In this document: positions 10,939-23,744 of the stretch, one piece after another | How positions within the stretch are numbered: position 1 is the first letter of the stretch | Layout: the number at the start of each line of letters is the position of its first letter | Assembly (NCBI GenBank): GCA_020466095.1 | Contig: CM035807.1 | Span: forward strand, 29,143,707-29,207,706 | DNA length: 64,000 bases | DNA from: Chlorops oryzae | Taxonomy: Eukaryota; Arthropoda; Insecta; Diptera; Chloropidae | Direction of reading: 5' to 3' | The notes under the pieces: generated by a model | Told to the model about the DNA's origin: nothing | Databases searched by the model: none | What the model saw: the letters and a program-made list of their open reading frames with translations, nothing else | Translations under genes and position numbers: made by a program

Positions 10939-13900
10939 GTGTGCAAATTTGTCTTATTAATGGGGTTTTTCTCGTTTAGAGCTGGAGAACTATTGCCAGT
11001 GCGGTCGACAGAACATTTTTGAGAATCCTTCTGCCACCGCCAAAAACACCTTTTTAGAGCTACAGTAAATGTCAACGAATAAAAACTATCAATAGTCTTC
11101 AAAAAACTATCGATGTTTTCGATGGTTTGAAACCATTGACAGTATTGATAGTATTATCGATTGTTTCTCCAGCTGTATCCAATAACCTTTTTCGTCCGCT
11201 TCTGACTGTCCCTATTACCCCGGGTTCACTGTTCATCGAAAAGTTCTTTTCAGAGAAGCTGACCTTGAGCTAAATAAAGCTCAATCTACTCGAAATACGG
11301 TTGAAAGAAGAGTAATCGCATCTATTTTTCTAACCTTTAACTTAACTTTCAGCTGAAAGCTTTCATTCGTCAAAGGAATTCTGCGAAAATTCAATGCTTG
11401 CAAGAAACTGTGAAAAACTTTCATTCCCATTGTCATTCTCATTGAAATTCAGGAACAGTACTTGATCAATTTATTACTCTCTTAAAGCTAACCCAAAAAA
11501 ACCAAAAAAAAAGAAGAAAAGGAAGAAAATTGGATTTCTCAAAATATTTTGAGGTAAACCTCAAATTGAAAGTTGGGAGAATAAATTAACTCGTGAAAGG
11601 CGGGTTAGTTGATTGGTTTCCCTCTGTGGTTTTTCCAACAATTTAAATAGGTTTTCTTGATTGGAGTATTTAACGCTTCTTCTTCTTCTTTTTTCTTACT
11701 TAAATTTCAAGCAAAGAACTTCAAGCAAAACCATTTGGCGAACAATAAGCAACGTTGAACAGAAAAAAGCTAATTTCACTCAATTACTTGGCTAGTAAAT
11801 AAAAAAATAAAAAAAATGAAGTGGAGAAAAAGAGCTTCACCTAATCCCCTTGAAGGAATAATTCTCATTTAAACGTTAACGATGCTCTTTTGCCTTTTGC
11901 TTTCTTATTTGAAAAAAAAGAAGAAGAAAATCGTTTACCATTAGAAAATGGGAAATAGGATAGCCTGAAATCAAACGAAAAGGTTTTTGCTACGAAAATT
12001 TGAAAGAGATGAAAGTCGACCTAAAAATGGGTTAATTAAAATCCAGGCTTCAATGTTTTTTTTATTGCACCTTATGGAATTATGTGCTGAAAATTGACAT
12101 TAACTACCTTTGTCACAATTTCAACCCGCCACAATGACCCACACACACACACACAGAAGGGACAACACGGTAAAACACTCTCTGCAGCACTCACTACTCG
12201 GTAACGATAATAATCGAAAAAATTTTGAACTCTCCAACATGGACCTGGAGAGCATCATAAAAGGGCACAAAAAGGAACTTACCGCTTACAGGCCCACATT
12301 GTTTTTTGTGTTGTTTGTTTTAAGTTTCCTTCTTTCACTCGTCAATTGCCGCTTATGGCCTGCCGCCTGTCCATTTTGGGTCCCACTGACGTTGATGCTG
12401 TAAAATTTTATTTAAATGTGTAAATACCCTGCAAGAATTCCTACTACTCTCCGACTAGTCACAAAAATATCAGGTGTACTCCCTTTTAATTTGCCTCCAA
12501 AACCTTGAGCTGGTATTGACAGATAACCATTCCCACATTTAACTCTAGACCATCGAAAGTTTTAGATACTTCTTCTTCTTCTTGTTGCGTGTCTAAATTT
12601 CCCGGCCTATCCCGGATTCATACTGTGATAGGGACCTCAGACGCTCCCACAATCTATAGTCGAACAACTATCAGCGGCGGCATCGATTATGTGAGAGTTT
12701 TCGAGCTCCACTGTAGGACTCCAGTAGTCAATTAGTGGTTAATTGCCCTATTTGAACCAATTGGTCTAACTTTTTAACTAAATTTCTTTTAGACCACTTT
12801 GTTAGTACTCAAGATCTAGGCAATTCTCATGTATAAAATACTCTACATTTTGACTGGACATATTCCAAGTGACCTCAAAGTACTCCTTTTTTAGTAAGTT
12901 GAACTCTCTATTACTGGAGGGTATGAAAACGATTCCCTGTTTTTGGGGGGATATGCGCGTTGTATGTACATGTGTGTGTGTGTGTGTGCGTGGGTAAAGT
13001 TATCACTTTTACCGTAGCTAGTAGCCTTCAGCGTTTGGCTGATGACAATGCCTTTGAAAATTCATGAAGACGATATGAAATTTTTGAAGCCCACCTCCAA
13101 CAGTGTGCACTAATATGTAAGGACTGTGTTGCAGTGCCTTAAACCGCTTCAAGTCATCATAGGATTACGTATGTACATACATAAATTTTTGATCAGAAAC
13201 AATCTGATGCTGTCCGTTGGTCTGTCTAATTTCGAATTTCCTCCAACAAAACAAAGAAAAGCAAAATAGAAAAAAAGGGCTGAGCCTATAAACTTGAATT
13301 CGTTACTGCTCAGGTCCAGAGAGGATGACCCTTGGTGAAAATGGGCTACACAGCTTATATATGCTGTTGGTGTTCTTTCTCGTGTTATTACACCACGTAT
13401 GTTTTGTATGTTGTGTGCTGTTGATACACCCACGAAACATGATTGTAAGCAACAACTGAAAATTGAGTGACCAAGGGAACTCACTCTGTTATCCTTTTTT
13501 TTTTTTTTTTTTTTTTTGTTTTGTGTCTTGCTCGGTTTTAACAAAATTTTATGGCCCACTTTAGGCACTGATACGTTTAAGTAACAAATTTACGGGTGTT
13601 TTTATGTTTTTAGTTTGTTTCTTAGGAACGTGATTGTTGACTTCAATTTGCCACGAAATCAAATATTTATCTCACTTAACCGTACGTATTTCGAACATAC
13701 GATTTTATGGCTAAGTTAACTTTGGGTGCTCAGTATTTTTTTTTTTGTTGATTTTTTTGGATTTTTTATTTCTTACTACGCCGAGATCAAAAGCGATTCG
13801 ATGTCTTGTGTGTGTACCGCAAATATAACCCATATAACCCATATTGAAATGATCAAATACCCCTGAGGATTTCTGTTATCCTGGCACACGAAAAGAAGTT

Positions 13901-15171
13901 GTAAATTAAAACAATATTGCTTTTTTGTTTTTGTTCTTATTCGTCTTCTTCTATTCATTTCTTTCCCATTTTGCCTTGCATGCAAATTTCACTTGAAAGT
14001 TTTCCCTCGATTTCGATTTCAACTTTAAGGAAAAAGTCTTTTTCTCTGCCTCATTTCGATTCAATGGGATGCGCCTGAAAGGCCTTTATTTCACGTACAC
14101 GAATCCTCTGTGCGTTCATGTTTGCGTGGGTGTGCTGCCCTGCCATCTAAATATCAACTCTTGGTGTGTGTAAATTTCTGTGTTTTTACCAACTTTCAAT
14201 GTGCTTTAGGGATTATGCGAAGGAGAAAAAAGCAATCACAAAAGCAGGGCTATATTTTCTTTTCTCCTTTGACTCGAGTGCTTCTGTTGGGTACGTAACT
14301 TATTTTTGGTTTGACTTGAGGATTAACTCTAAGCCTTTATTTAATTTGTTTATTGGGCTTAGATTTTTGATGGGATTCCACATGCGTATTGCTCTCATCT
14401 CATGCAAATTTACGTGTGCTTGAGTTAATGGAAAAGTTTTGCGAAAAAATAATTTTTTTTATTTTTATTCTTGCCATTTCCAGTAAAATCAGATGTTTTT
14501 CTTCGCGGTGGATTAAAGAAATTCAAGTAAATAATCTTTAATGAATACGTTGCACGGACGTATTGAACGAGCAACATTCAATTGCTATTTTATTGCACGT
14601 TTCATATGTTCCGGAAACGTTTTCGTGCAATAGAGTTTCGCTCGGTTTCAAGTTGCGGTACCATCAAGCATCGAAAATTGTGCAATCGTAATTCCTAATC
14701 AAACCAATAAATTCTAACATAAGAATTTTCAATTCACAATGCATTTTATTCAATAATTTTATGAAAGAAAGAATAGCAATTATAGGATATGATTAAAGCT
14801 TCAATATCAGAAAGTATGTAAGACTACCTACCGACTACTATCAGATTAATAGACCCTATTAAAAAAGTAAATGATTTATCACAAAAATAAAAAAAAATTT
14901 TATGAGGATTGATTCAACGGAGGTCGTGTGCTAATGGGTTAAAAAGAAACCGCCACTAATAGGGAATTTTTTTCTTCCTTTTTTGACATTGCGATGACTG
15001 TGCTTTTTTTATTTATTCTGTTTGACCAGGATTTCTGTTTATTCAATTAAAACGTGAAGCTAAAAAATTAATCTTGATTTCCCAATTAAATGCTGTCTGT
15101 AAGCTCACAGACATCACGTTAATAAAACGAATGGAATTGATAAATATTTTATTAGCCTACGAATTTTATCG
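10939..15171. other. Spacer with simple repeats, no gene seen
   Basis: Contains ATCGAT-rich sequence just after the MITE (about 11080-11165), a CA run near 12130, a TG run near 12972, poly-T at about 13495-13517 and copy 2 of the GATAGGCCGGGA repeat at about 12570-12640. A minus-strand open frame at 13149-13568 owes part of its length to the poly-T tract and shows no family features. A short palindrome (TATTGCACG facing CGTGCAATA) lies near 14593-14633. Confidence 0.5.
12570..12645 (-). repeat. Dispersed repeat fragment (GATAGGCCGGGA family), copy 2
   Basis: TCTTCTTCTTCTTG followed about 20 bp later by TCCCGGCCTATCCCGG is the reverse complement of the core at about 6395-6440. Sequence beyond the core (TGATAGGGACCTCAGACGC) is not shared with the first copy, so at least one copy is truncated. 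Confidence 0.45.
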
Positions 15172-15675
15172 AAAGTAAATGAGCAAAGGAAAGAACGTAA
15201 AAATTAATTTGACACATTAGAAAATTCAAAGGCGTAAATCTTAAAGCTTTTAATTGAGTTTTGAATAACAAAAGACTTTTTTTTTATTGAGCGTTTGTTT
15301 CAAGGTGAAATCAAATATGTGTATGATATGCTTTGAATATTTTATTACATATGTCACACATATCCATTTAGTAAGGTATGCTTAATTGGGATAAGACGAG
15401 TCGCTGCGGTCATTACGGCTATTGAAAAACTACTGTCCGACTGGTTACAAATAACTATATTGATAATGGGTACCGATTGTTCATTTTCCAATGAAAAATT
15501 TATTTTATATATTGAATTATTTCGTAATTTATTTTATTTTTATCAATTTTTTTAATCTATTTTATATAAGTTGATTTTTATTTATTATTTATTAATTAAT
15601 TAATTTATTATTTATTTATTATTCATTCATGTTTTAATTAATTAATTTATTTATTATTTTATTTATTTATTAGAG

Positions 15676-15986
15676 AAGTGGTTCCCAAAAAAGTGCGCCG
15701 TAGAAAATAAAGAGGGGAGCCGTGAGTCGATCTTCCATCGTTCTTAGTTCTAACTCTGGATTCTTATATGTATAAATAAAATAAAACTCAATTTTATATG
15801 ATTGATGTTTTAACATTTATGCCTATATTCCTAACTACTATTATTGTAGGTACCTGTTTCTTTTGACTATAATATGTATATGTATAGTCACTATATTTTT
15901 TCCAAATGGCTGACTAAAGTAGGGCGCCGTGACAAAATACTAAACTTCTAAGTGCGCCGTGGGCTGAAACAGTTTGGGAACTCCTG
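15676..15986. mobile_element. hAT-type MITE, copy in duplication unit 1
   Basis: The 311-bp element begins AAGTGGTTCCCAAA and ends TTTGGGAACTCCTG, an inverted repeat of the CAGTGGTTCCCAAA type common to many hAT transposons. The octamer TATTAGAG flanks both sides (15668-15675 and 15987-15994). Inside, the words GTGCGCCGT and GGCGCCGTGA are repeated near each end as subterminal motifs. It sits within an ATTT/TTTA-rich tract. There is no coding capacity, so mobilisation would need a transposase supplied elsewhere. Confidence 0.82.
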
Positions 15987-15994
15987 TATTAGAG

Positions 15995-16265
15995 TATTGA
16001 TATATTAATTAATTTATTTTATTCTTATTTATTTATATTTTTTTTATTAATTTACTTCTTTGTTTAATTACTAATTTATTTACGTATTTATTTGTTAATT
16101 AAGGTTTATTAAAAAAAAAAATAAATTAACTAATGAATTCATTTACTTATTTATTTATAAATGTATTTTATATTATTTTATTTTTATTTATTTTATATTT
16201 AACAACTTATTTTTTTATTTATTTACTTTTTATTTATTTATTATTTTCTTAAGTTTTTATTTCTT
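15995..16265. repeat. TTTA/TTAT tetranucleotide-rich tract, unit 1
   Basis: Degenerate TTTA/TTAT/AATT repeats continue an array that also lies left of the hAT-type MITE (about 15525-15667). The MITE evidently inserted in this tract, with the target octamer TATTAGAG taken from it. Confidence 0.7.
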
Positions 16266-17245
16266 TTATTATTTTGTCATTGACTTCAAAACATTAAGTA
16301 TTTTTTATACTAAGACAATTAGTAGGCGAGCACTTCTTAGCGGTGACCCATTGACTTTTTCAGAGAAGATATTCTTTAAATCATCTCTTGTCGTCTAAGC
16401 TCCTACTAACTACACTCTTGGTTGATTTTCCAAGTCCAGACGATTATCATAGAGAAACTGTTGTTCATTTTGGCTATTCACTCTGCAAATTAACCAACTG
16501 TCTTCCTTGTAATTAAATTGAACTGCTGATTAGTTGTTTTTTTTAGTTTTAAAAAGCTTTATCTTTGAAAGAAGTTAAATTAATTTCCTTAGATTTTTAT
16601 TAAAAATTGCTTTTCAACAATTCGACGTGCTTTAACCTGTGCCAAGTCATTTAACATAATTTTATGTTTGAATTTTAAAATTTTCCAAACTTGCTGAGTT
16701 AATCAAACAACTTTTTGATGAATTCGAATGACCTAAGAAAGGCTGGAATTTTATATATACATATAAAAAAAAAAAAAATTAAAATTAAAAGCATAAATTA
16801 AAAACCACATAAATCTTCTTTTAAAGCTCACTCGAGTTCTTGTTGTTTGGGAGAGCAGCGAACACATACACAAAAGATAAGCAAGCAAGCTTATGAATAA
16901 ATTAATTCTAATTACTTTGAGGGCTTAAGCTCGTTCCTAGGTGCTTTAGCCTTCGAATCAAAACAAAAAAACCTCCTTTGTGGGTACATCAAATGTCAAT
17001 ATTTGTTATTTATTCTATTCTTTGTGCTGTGCAAAAGGCTTTTTATTTAATGAAGAGTGACACGAGCGTTTAAAGGACTTCATTCGAAAAGGTTTCGCAG
17101 CAAAAACAAAAGACCGTGTTGAAAAACAATAATCCAACCATAAATCTGAGAAATTAATTAGGGAAACACCGAAAGGGTGCTTTTCGTAATTACTTAACTT
17201 TTTGATTAAAAGAGCTGCAAGGCGTGATTGAAAAAAAAAAAAACA

Positions 17246-17737
17246 ATAAAGGTGCTACAGTCAGGCGAGCCAGACAATACAATACCCGACACAGGTAAAG
17301 GGTTAGCTATATAATTTTGAATATTTATTTAAAACAGGAACTAAGACGGCGACCATTATGACAAAGTGTTCAGGATGTTTTCAAGACAATAAGGGCCCTT
17401 TATGGCTAATTTTCCTTTGTGAAAATCGCCCTTCGGCCCCACCCACTTTTCCAAATTCTTTTATAATGCTAATCGGGGGGTTAAAAATACGTTCCAGTTC
17501 CGGATTTCATAAAATTATCTCGAAAAACTCTGATTTTGGGGCAGTTTTCGATATTTTTGTGACAGACCCTAGTACTGTACTTTTCGGGTGTGAAAACAAT
17601 TTTGGAAAATCGCCCTTCTGCCACGCCTACTTTTCCAATCTTCGGGAATCACATAAATTGCCTTTCAATTGTCAAATTTCATCAAAATATCTTCAATTAT
17701 GACGAATTCTCTGATCCGGTCCATTCTCGAATCTGCT
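17246..17737 (-). mobile_element. Truncated family-1 HINE in duplication unit 1
   Basis: The segment starts with the hairpin-bearing 3' end in reverse orientation (GTCAGGCGAGCCAGAC then ATACCCGACACAGG), followed by the body with the GCCCCACCCACTTTTCC block. It stops abruptly at 17737, where the second duplication unit begins. It lacks the GATCAGC block, the tetranucleotide tract and the TATACCC end. Relative to the copy in unit 2 it also lacks about 77 bp near 17578. The truncation coincides with the duplication breakpoint, so it was caused by the duplication and not by a faulty insertion. Confidence 0.8.
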
Positions 17738-18243
17738 AAAGTAAATGAGCAAAGGAAAGAACGTAAAAATTAATTTGACACATTAGAAAATTCAAAGGCG
17801 TAAATCTTAAAGCTTTTAATTGAGTTTGAATAACAAAAGATTTTTTTTTATTGAGCGTTTGTTTCAAGGTGAAAATAAATATGTGTATGATATGCTTTGA
17901 ATATTTTATTACATATGTCACACATATCCATTTAGTAAGGTATGCTTAATTGGTATAAGACGAGTCGCTGCGGTCATTACGGCTATTGTAAAACTACTGT
18001 CCGACTGGTTACAAATAACTTTATTGATAATGGGTACCGATTGTTCATTTTCCAATGAAAAATTTATTTTATATATTGAATTATTTCGTAATTTATTTTA
18101 TTTTCATAATTTTTTTAAAATCTATTTTAAATAAGTTGATTTTTATTTATTATTTATTAATTAATTAATTTATTATTTATTTATTATTATTCATTCATGT
18201 TTTAATTTATTCATTTTTTTATTATTTTATTTATTTATTAGAG

Positions 18244-18539
18244 AAGTGGTTCCCAAAAAAGGGTGCCGTAGAAAATAAAGAGGGGAGCCCTGAGTTCTTA
18301 GTTCTAACTCTGGATTCTTATATGTATAAATAAAATAAAACTCAATTTCATATTATGGATGTTTTAACATTTATGCCTATATTCCTAACTACTATTATTG
18401 TAGGTACCTGTTTCTTTTCACTATAATATGTATATGTATAGTCACCATATCTTTTCCAAATGGCTGACTAAAGTAGGGCGCAGTGACAAAATACTAAACT
18501 TCTTAGTGCGCCGTGGGTGAAACAGTTTGGGAACCCCTG
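18244..18539. mobile_element. hAT-type MITE, copy in duplication unit 2
   Basis: This is the counterpart of 15676-15986, 296 bp long, beginning AAGTGGTTCCCAAA and ending GGGAACCCCTG, with the same octamer TATTAGAG at 18236-18243 and 18540-18547. Compared with the first copy it lacks about 14 bp after GGGGAGCC and has several substitutions. It arose by segmental duplication, because the target octamer and surrounding DNA are identical in layout. Confidence 0.82.
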
Positions 18540-18547
18540 TATTAGAG

Positions 18548-18850
18548 TATTGATTTATTAATTAATTTATTTTATTCTTATTTATTTATATATTTTCTAT
18601 TTATTTACTTTTTTATTTATTTATTTACTTCTTTGTTTAATTACTAATTTATTTACTTATTTATTTGTTAATTAGGTTTATTTTTTTTTTTAAAAATAAA
18701 TTAACTAATGAATTCATTTACTTATTTATTTATAAATGTATTTTATATTATTTTAATTTTATTTATTTTATATATAACTACTTATTTTTTTATTTATTTA
18801 CTTTTTATTTATTTATTATTTTATTAAGTTTTTATTTCTTTTATTATTTT
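18548..18850. repeat. TTTA/TTAT tetranucleotide-rich tract, unit 2
   Basis: Counterpart of the tract at 15995-16265. It is slightly longer and has changed more than the surrounding unique sequence, as expected for slippage-prone DNA. Confidence 0.7.
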
Positions 18851-19829
18851 GTCATTGACTTCAAATCATTAAGTATTTTTTAAACTAAGACAATTTGTAG
18901 GCGAGCACTTCTTAGCGGTGACCCATTGAATTTTTCAGAGAAGATATTCTTTAAATCATCTCTTGTCTTCTAAGCTCCTAACAACTACACTCTTGGTTGA
19001 TTTTCCAAGTCCAGACGATTATCATAGAGAAACTGTTGTTCATTTTGGCTATTCACTCTGCAAATTAACCAACTGTCTTCCTTGTAATTAAATTGACCTG
19101 CTGATTAGTTGTTTCTTTTAGTTTTAAAAAAGCTTTATCTTTAAAAGAAGTTAATTTAATTTCTTTAGATTTTTATTAAAAATTGCTTTTCAACAATTCG
19201 ACGTGCTTTAACCTGTGCCAAGTCATTTAACATAATTTTATGTTTGAATTTTAAAATTTTTCCAAACTTGCTGAGTTAATCAAACAACTTTTTGATGAAT
19301 TCGAATGACCTAAGAAAGGCTGGATTTTATTTATACATATAAAAAAAAAAAAAATTAAAATTAAAAGCATAAATTAAAAACCACATAAATCTTCTTTTAA
19401 AGCTCACTCGAGTTCTTGTTATTTGGGAGAGCAGCGAACACATACACAAAAGACAAGCAAGCAAGCTTATGAATAAATTAATTCTAATTACTTTGAGGGC
19501 TTAAGCTCGTTCCTAGGTGCTTTAGCCTTCGAAACAAAACAAAAAAACCCGCTTTGTGGGTACATCAAATGTCAATATTTGTTATTTATTCTATTCTTTG
19601 TGCTGTGCAAAAGGCTTTTTATTTAATGAAGAGTGACACGAGCGTTTAAAGGACTTCATTCGAAAAGGTTTCGCAGCAAAAACAAAAGACCGTGTTGAAA
19701 AACAATAATCCAACCATAAATCTGAGAAATTAATTAGGGAAACACCGAAAGGGTGCTTTTCGTAATTACTTAACTTTTGGATTAAAAGAGCTGCAAGGCG
19801 TGATTGAAAAAAAAAAAAAAACAATAAAG

Positions 19830-20631
19830 GTGCTACAGTCGGGCGAGCCAGACAATACAATACCCGACACAGGTAAAGGGTTAGCTATATAATTTTGAAT
19901 ATTTATTTAAAACAAGAACTAAGACGGCGACCATTATGATAAAGTGTTCAGGATGTTTTGTGACAATAAGGGCCCTTTATGACTAATTTTCCTTTATGAA
20001 AATCGCCCTTCGGCCCCACCCACTTTTTCAAATTCTTTTATAATGCTAATCGGGGGGTTAAAAATACGTTCCAGTTCCGGATTTCATAAAAATATCTCGA
20101 AAAACTCTGATTTTGGGGCAGTTTTCGATATTTTTGTGACAGACCCCAGTACTGGAGGTACCCTTAATAATGGACCGATCAAGAAAATTTTTGTAGAGGA
20201 TGTTCTTGGCTACAAAGGAAGCATAAGAGCCAAATTTTCGGGTGTGAAAACAATTTTGGAAAATCTCCCTTCTGCCACGCCTACTTTTCCAATTTTCGTG
20301 AATCACATTAATTGCCTTTCAATTGTAAAATTTCATCAAAATATATTCAATTATGAAGAATTCTCCGATCCGGTCCATTCTCGAACCTGCTCTTTTTTAT
20401 GTTCCCGTGAACACTCATAACAAATTTCGTCCGAGCTATGTGCTCAGCTCCTTCGATAAGACAACTGTATACAGACAGACGGACGGACATGTCTAAATCA
20501 AATCTCCTGGTGATGCTGAGCATTTCTATATATGCTTGTATATTTTGTATGGTATATTTCGACTGGTTCTGTTTTTTACACACAACCGCACAACCCCAAT
20601 ATACCCTCCACATATAGTTAGTTGGGTATAA
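19830..20631 (-). mobile_element. Family-1 HINE (DINE-1-like), near full length
   Basis: In reverse orientation it carries the 3' end (GTGCTACAGTCGGGCGAGCC), the body with the GTACTGGAGGTACCC and GACCGATCAAG blocks, a short GACGGACGGACATG tetranucleotide remnant at about 20479-20493, the block AATCTCCTGGTGATGCTGAGC, and the TGGGTATA terminus at about 20623-20630. The terminal palindrome is weaker than in the 980-1828 copy. There is no coding capacity. Its interior at 20391 is the right breakpoint of the tandem duplication. Confidence 0.75.
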
Positions 20632-22235
20632 AAACGCTAAGGTCTTTACATTGAAACGAGTTAGCTAAACTTTGGAGAACAAAGCGAAAAATTTCATTCA
20701 AATCGAGAAAAACTTAAAAGGCTCTTGGATGTATGTTTGGGCGTGTTTTTTTGTGTATGTGTGTGTGTTTGAATTTAAAGCGCGAGTGTCCAAAGACTGT
20801 GCAATTAATGTTAGATACTGTGACGTAGCATTTCATTTGGCACTATCTCTCATCCACTCGGCGAGGTATTTCCAATAGAAACCGCAAACAATTGTACAAT
20901 GAATTATGTTCATTGCAATAGGTAGCTCACTCCGGCTCACTGGCGACTATTTTCATTCTATCACTGTGGATTTTACAGCAAGAATTCTGTTAAGCCGCAG
21001 ACAAAAGGCATATTTTCATTGTTTATGACAGCGCTGTTGCACAATATGTAGATAGATGGTAATCTAGATAAATGTGAGTGTGTGTATATGTGTGCGAGTA
21101 TGCCTGTTTTTGCGACCATATTTCGGTCTCACGTCAGTTTCAGACCATTTTCGTAATCTGACTACATAAAGCCGAACACACACACACGCACTCACACACA
21201 TCCCCATAGCCGTCAAAGCACTCGCGCACACAAACAACTGAATTGTGCGCCTTAAAATATACACAAATATTTTGACAAACACGCGCTGTTTCCTCCTCTA
21301 TCTGTGTATCTGCAGTTTATTTTCCACCACAATTTTATGTGGCCTATAAATATGTGCTGAAGCTCGATGGTGGTTTACTTAGGTCCTTGCCTCGGCTCGG
21401 AATGTAAAATTCCTAAAGAATCTTGGAAATTTGTAACTGCGGACATAATGAGATGTTTAAGCCTTTTAAGGTCGATGAACTTTTTCCATCACTTGGCATG
21501 TGTTGAAATGTTTTCAATTGTCTACTTTAAAGAAAAGAGCTTCCGTCGAAGAATGCATGGCATAGACTTCCTTAAAATATGTGCATATTGTATACTATAT
21601 GCCTTATGGTTCATTGCTGAGATTTGACAATGCAAATGGTTGGATGTTAGTTCTGACCTATTTTGGGAAATAATGGAGTCAAAACACACTGTTCTTCCTC
21701 ATTATCCTGGCAGTATTCTTTCTTCCTTTTCTCGTCTAAGCAAAGGGTGTGCTATGAATATCGTTGTCACTCTCTGTCACTGTTAATTCCCTGCAGTAAT
21801 ATGGACTGACCCGACTGTAGCCTTCGGTCAGCCCTTCATGCTACTTGTACTAGGGTCTCATAATTACACTTCTAATGTATTGACCTTTGTAACATGGTCC
21901 TTTCATTGGAGAGGGAATAGTCCGCAAAACAACTGACCGTAGTTCAGTCTTTTTCGGTCAATTGTCGTAACTTTGTCTGGTTTTAGGATAGCAAAATAAG
22001 AAAAATAAAAAACTAACTTCTTATATATATTCTAAGTTGATGAAAATGTCATTTACAGACTACCCTTAGAGCAACCCATTTATTACCGATCGCAGGCAAG
22101 CCGAATTCGATAGCGAACTGCCAAAATATAACCGGTAGTATTTGGACTGGTCAAAGGAAAGCCCTTCTTGGGAAATTGATCGGCTCATTACTGCAGGGTT
22201 ATGAGACTACCATCATCGTTATTTAAATAAAGCAA
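20632..22235. other. Spacer with CA/TG microsatellites, no gene seen
   Basis: TG-rich runs near 20740-20770 and 21073-21095 and CA runs near 21177-21200 and 21225-21235 stand out. No recognisable element ends or protein domains were seen. Confidence 0.5.
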
Positions 22236-22330
22236 CTAAAAGTATGCATATGAATATTAGGAATATTTCCGGTATTAAAGTCCTTCGATAAATAATTAAA
22301 AACATAAAAAATTTTTGTAAATGGTCATAT
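22236..22330 (+). mobile_element. Fragment of the CCTAAAAGTATGCAT small repeat family
   Basis: CTAAAAGTATGCATATGAATAT followed by an A/T-rich stretch and AGTCCTTCGATAAA matches the left end of the inverted-repeat elements at 23976-24171 and 32278-32494. The right terminus was not found, so this is a solo end or decayed copy. No coding sequence. Confidence 0.5.
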
Positions 22331-23744
22331 GGATACATGAAGCGCTCTAATCGTTCTGTATCGTCAACCCAATCATCAATATCTCAGCTGCTTTTACTGC
22401 GACTTTTGCTTGTCGACGACTAGTCAGATTGAGGCTTTGCTTACCAGTATCCTTAAAATAAACACCATCCATTCCAAAAAAAAAAAAAAAATTTTTTTTA
22501 ACTGGTTATCGAATTAGGTCACATTCGACTTAAAAATACGCCCAGTCCAGTGACAATTTTTTCTCCTTGAAAGTTTTTTGTTCACTTTCCTCCGGTTGTC
22601 TACTGATAAAAAAAAAACCGGAAGCGAGGAAATTCTAAAAATAAGTATAAATCAATTTATCACATAGCTATAGATGGGAGTAAATGGCTACATTCTGACG
22701 GAATTCACTTTGTGATAAATTTAACAAGGCTTTCATGCGGAAATAAAAATTTTTTTTTGCCTCGGTCCCATTTCGAGCCTGTTGTGTGTGTTGTTGTTGT
22801 TGTTGTTGTGTTGTATACTTCGCATAAGTGCCCAAAATTTATTCATATTCCCCAGGAAAATTCACACATTCACAATTGTTAAGGTCGAAGTTAACCTAGT
22901 CTTGGCATGTTTGCGTATTTATTGCAGGTTCTTCGACATTTTATTGGCGCGATACACGCCAGACAGAGCAGCGTAACAGCGTAACAGGAAACCATTTTAT
23001 AATGTGTCCCCACAAATTTGTATTCAGGCAATGGTGCTTAAATTGCGCCATTGTACTTTGTAGAAAAGGTTTATAGATATGAGCCAGCCCATCGTTGTCG
23101 AATGTATTGTTCAGATATCGTACCACATCGTTACATTACGTACATACATACATACATACATACATATATGCATATGTGTTTGTGTGTTGGACGTATTACA
23201 ATGGCGTATAAAAGAATGCTCGATTGTGCTTCTTTTTGTATTGATTTGAATAATTTGCTGTTTTTGTTTTATTTTATTTATTTTCTTTTTTCTTATTGGA
23301 AATTCGAGACCAATTTCATGGTGTATTGGGTTATAAGAATTATTGTTTTAAACAATCAAATGATTTATGCTGACACATTTGGCACATTAAGTGCTAGTTT
23401 GAGTGGGAGCCATTCCCGTTCGAGTCGATTTTTGGGGCTTTTCCAAACCGATGGCTTTAATGTGCCAACCGCGAATTATGTTAAGTCAAAAGTTAAAGCT
23501 TAATGGAACCTTTAACAATAAGGTCGAAGTGTGGAGGATTCATTGTGATTTATTTGAAGTTATTTATTTGTTTTAGAACGACATAAAACATTTTCTTTCA
23601 GCACCTAATAATATGCATTGGATTATTGAACGAAATTTGCTTTCAACTGACATAATTTAGGTCTTTAAAATACAAATGGGATTTCGAAAAGGATTTTACT
23701 TTCCAGTTTGATCAGTAGAGCAACAGAGAAATATTTCTATTCAG
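22331..23744. other. Spacer, no gene seen
   Basis: Contains an A-run followed by a T-run near 22478-22499, a GTT run near 22792-22808, a CATACATA run near 23139-23166 and a small hairpin (CCGGTT facing AACCGGA) near 22584-22624. An open frame at 23051-23503 spans the microsatellite and shows no family features. Confidence 0.45.

Larger units (their letters stand above)
15172..17737. repeat. Tandem segmental duplication, unit 1
   Basis: This unit of about 2.57 kb is repeated in direct orientation immediately downstream at 17738-20391. Both start AAAGTAAATGAGCAAAGG and both end inside a HINE at GAA(T/C)CTGCT. They share every landmark in order: the 8-bp-flanked hAT-type MITE, the TTTA-rich tracts, an A-run near 16766 and the HINE 3' end. 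Differences are scattered substitutions and small indels (a few percent by eye) plus a deletion of about 77 bp in the HINE part of unit 1 near 17578. No coding sequence was recognised in the unit. Confidence 0.93.
17738..20391. repeat. Tandem segmental duplication, unit 2
   Basis: Direct copy of 15172-17737, about 2.65 kb long because it keeps about 77 bp lost from unit 1. The HINE at its right end continues past the breakpoint to its natural end near 20631. The ancestral state is therefore best read as one unit plus a full HINE, with the duplication copying everything up to a point inside the HINE. Confidence 0.93.

Noticed and set aside
13149..13568. 139-codon minus-strand open frame
   Set aside because: A poly-T tract supplies a lysine run that lengthens the frame; no domain, signal or splice support.
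23051..23503. 150-codon plus-strand open frame
   Set aside because: It spans a CATA microsatellite (read as YIHTYIHT) and has no family resemblance.
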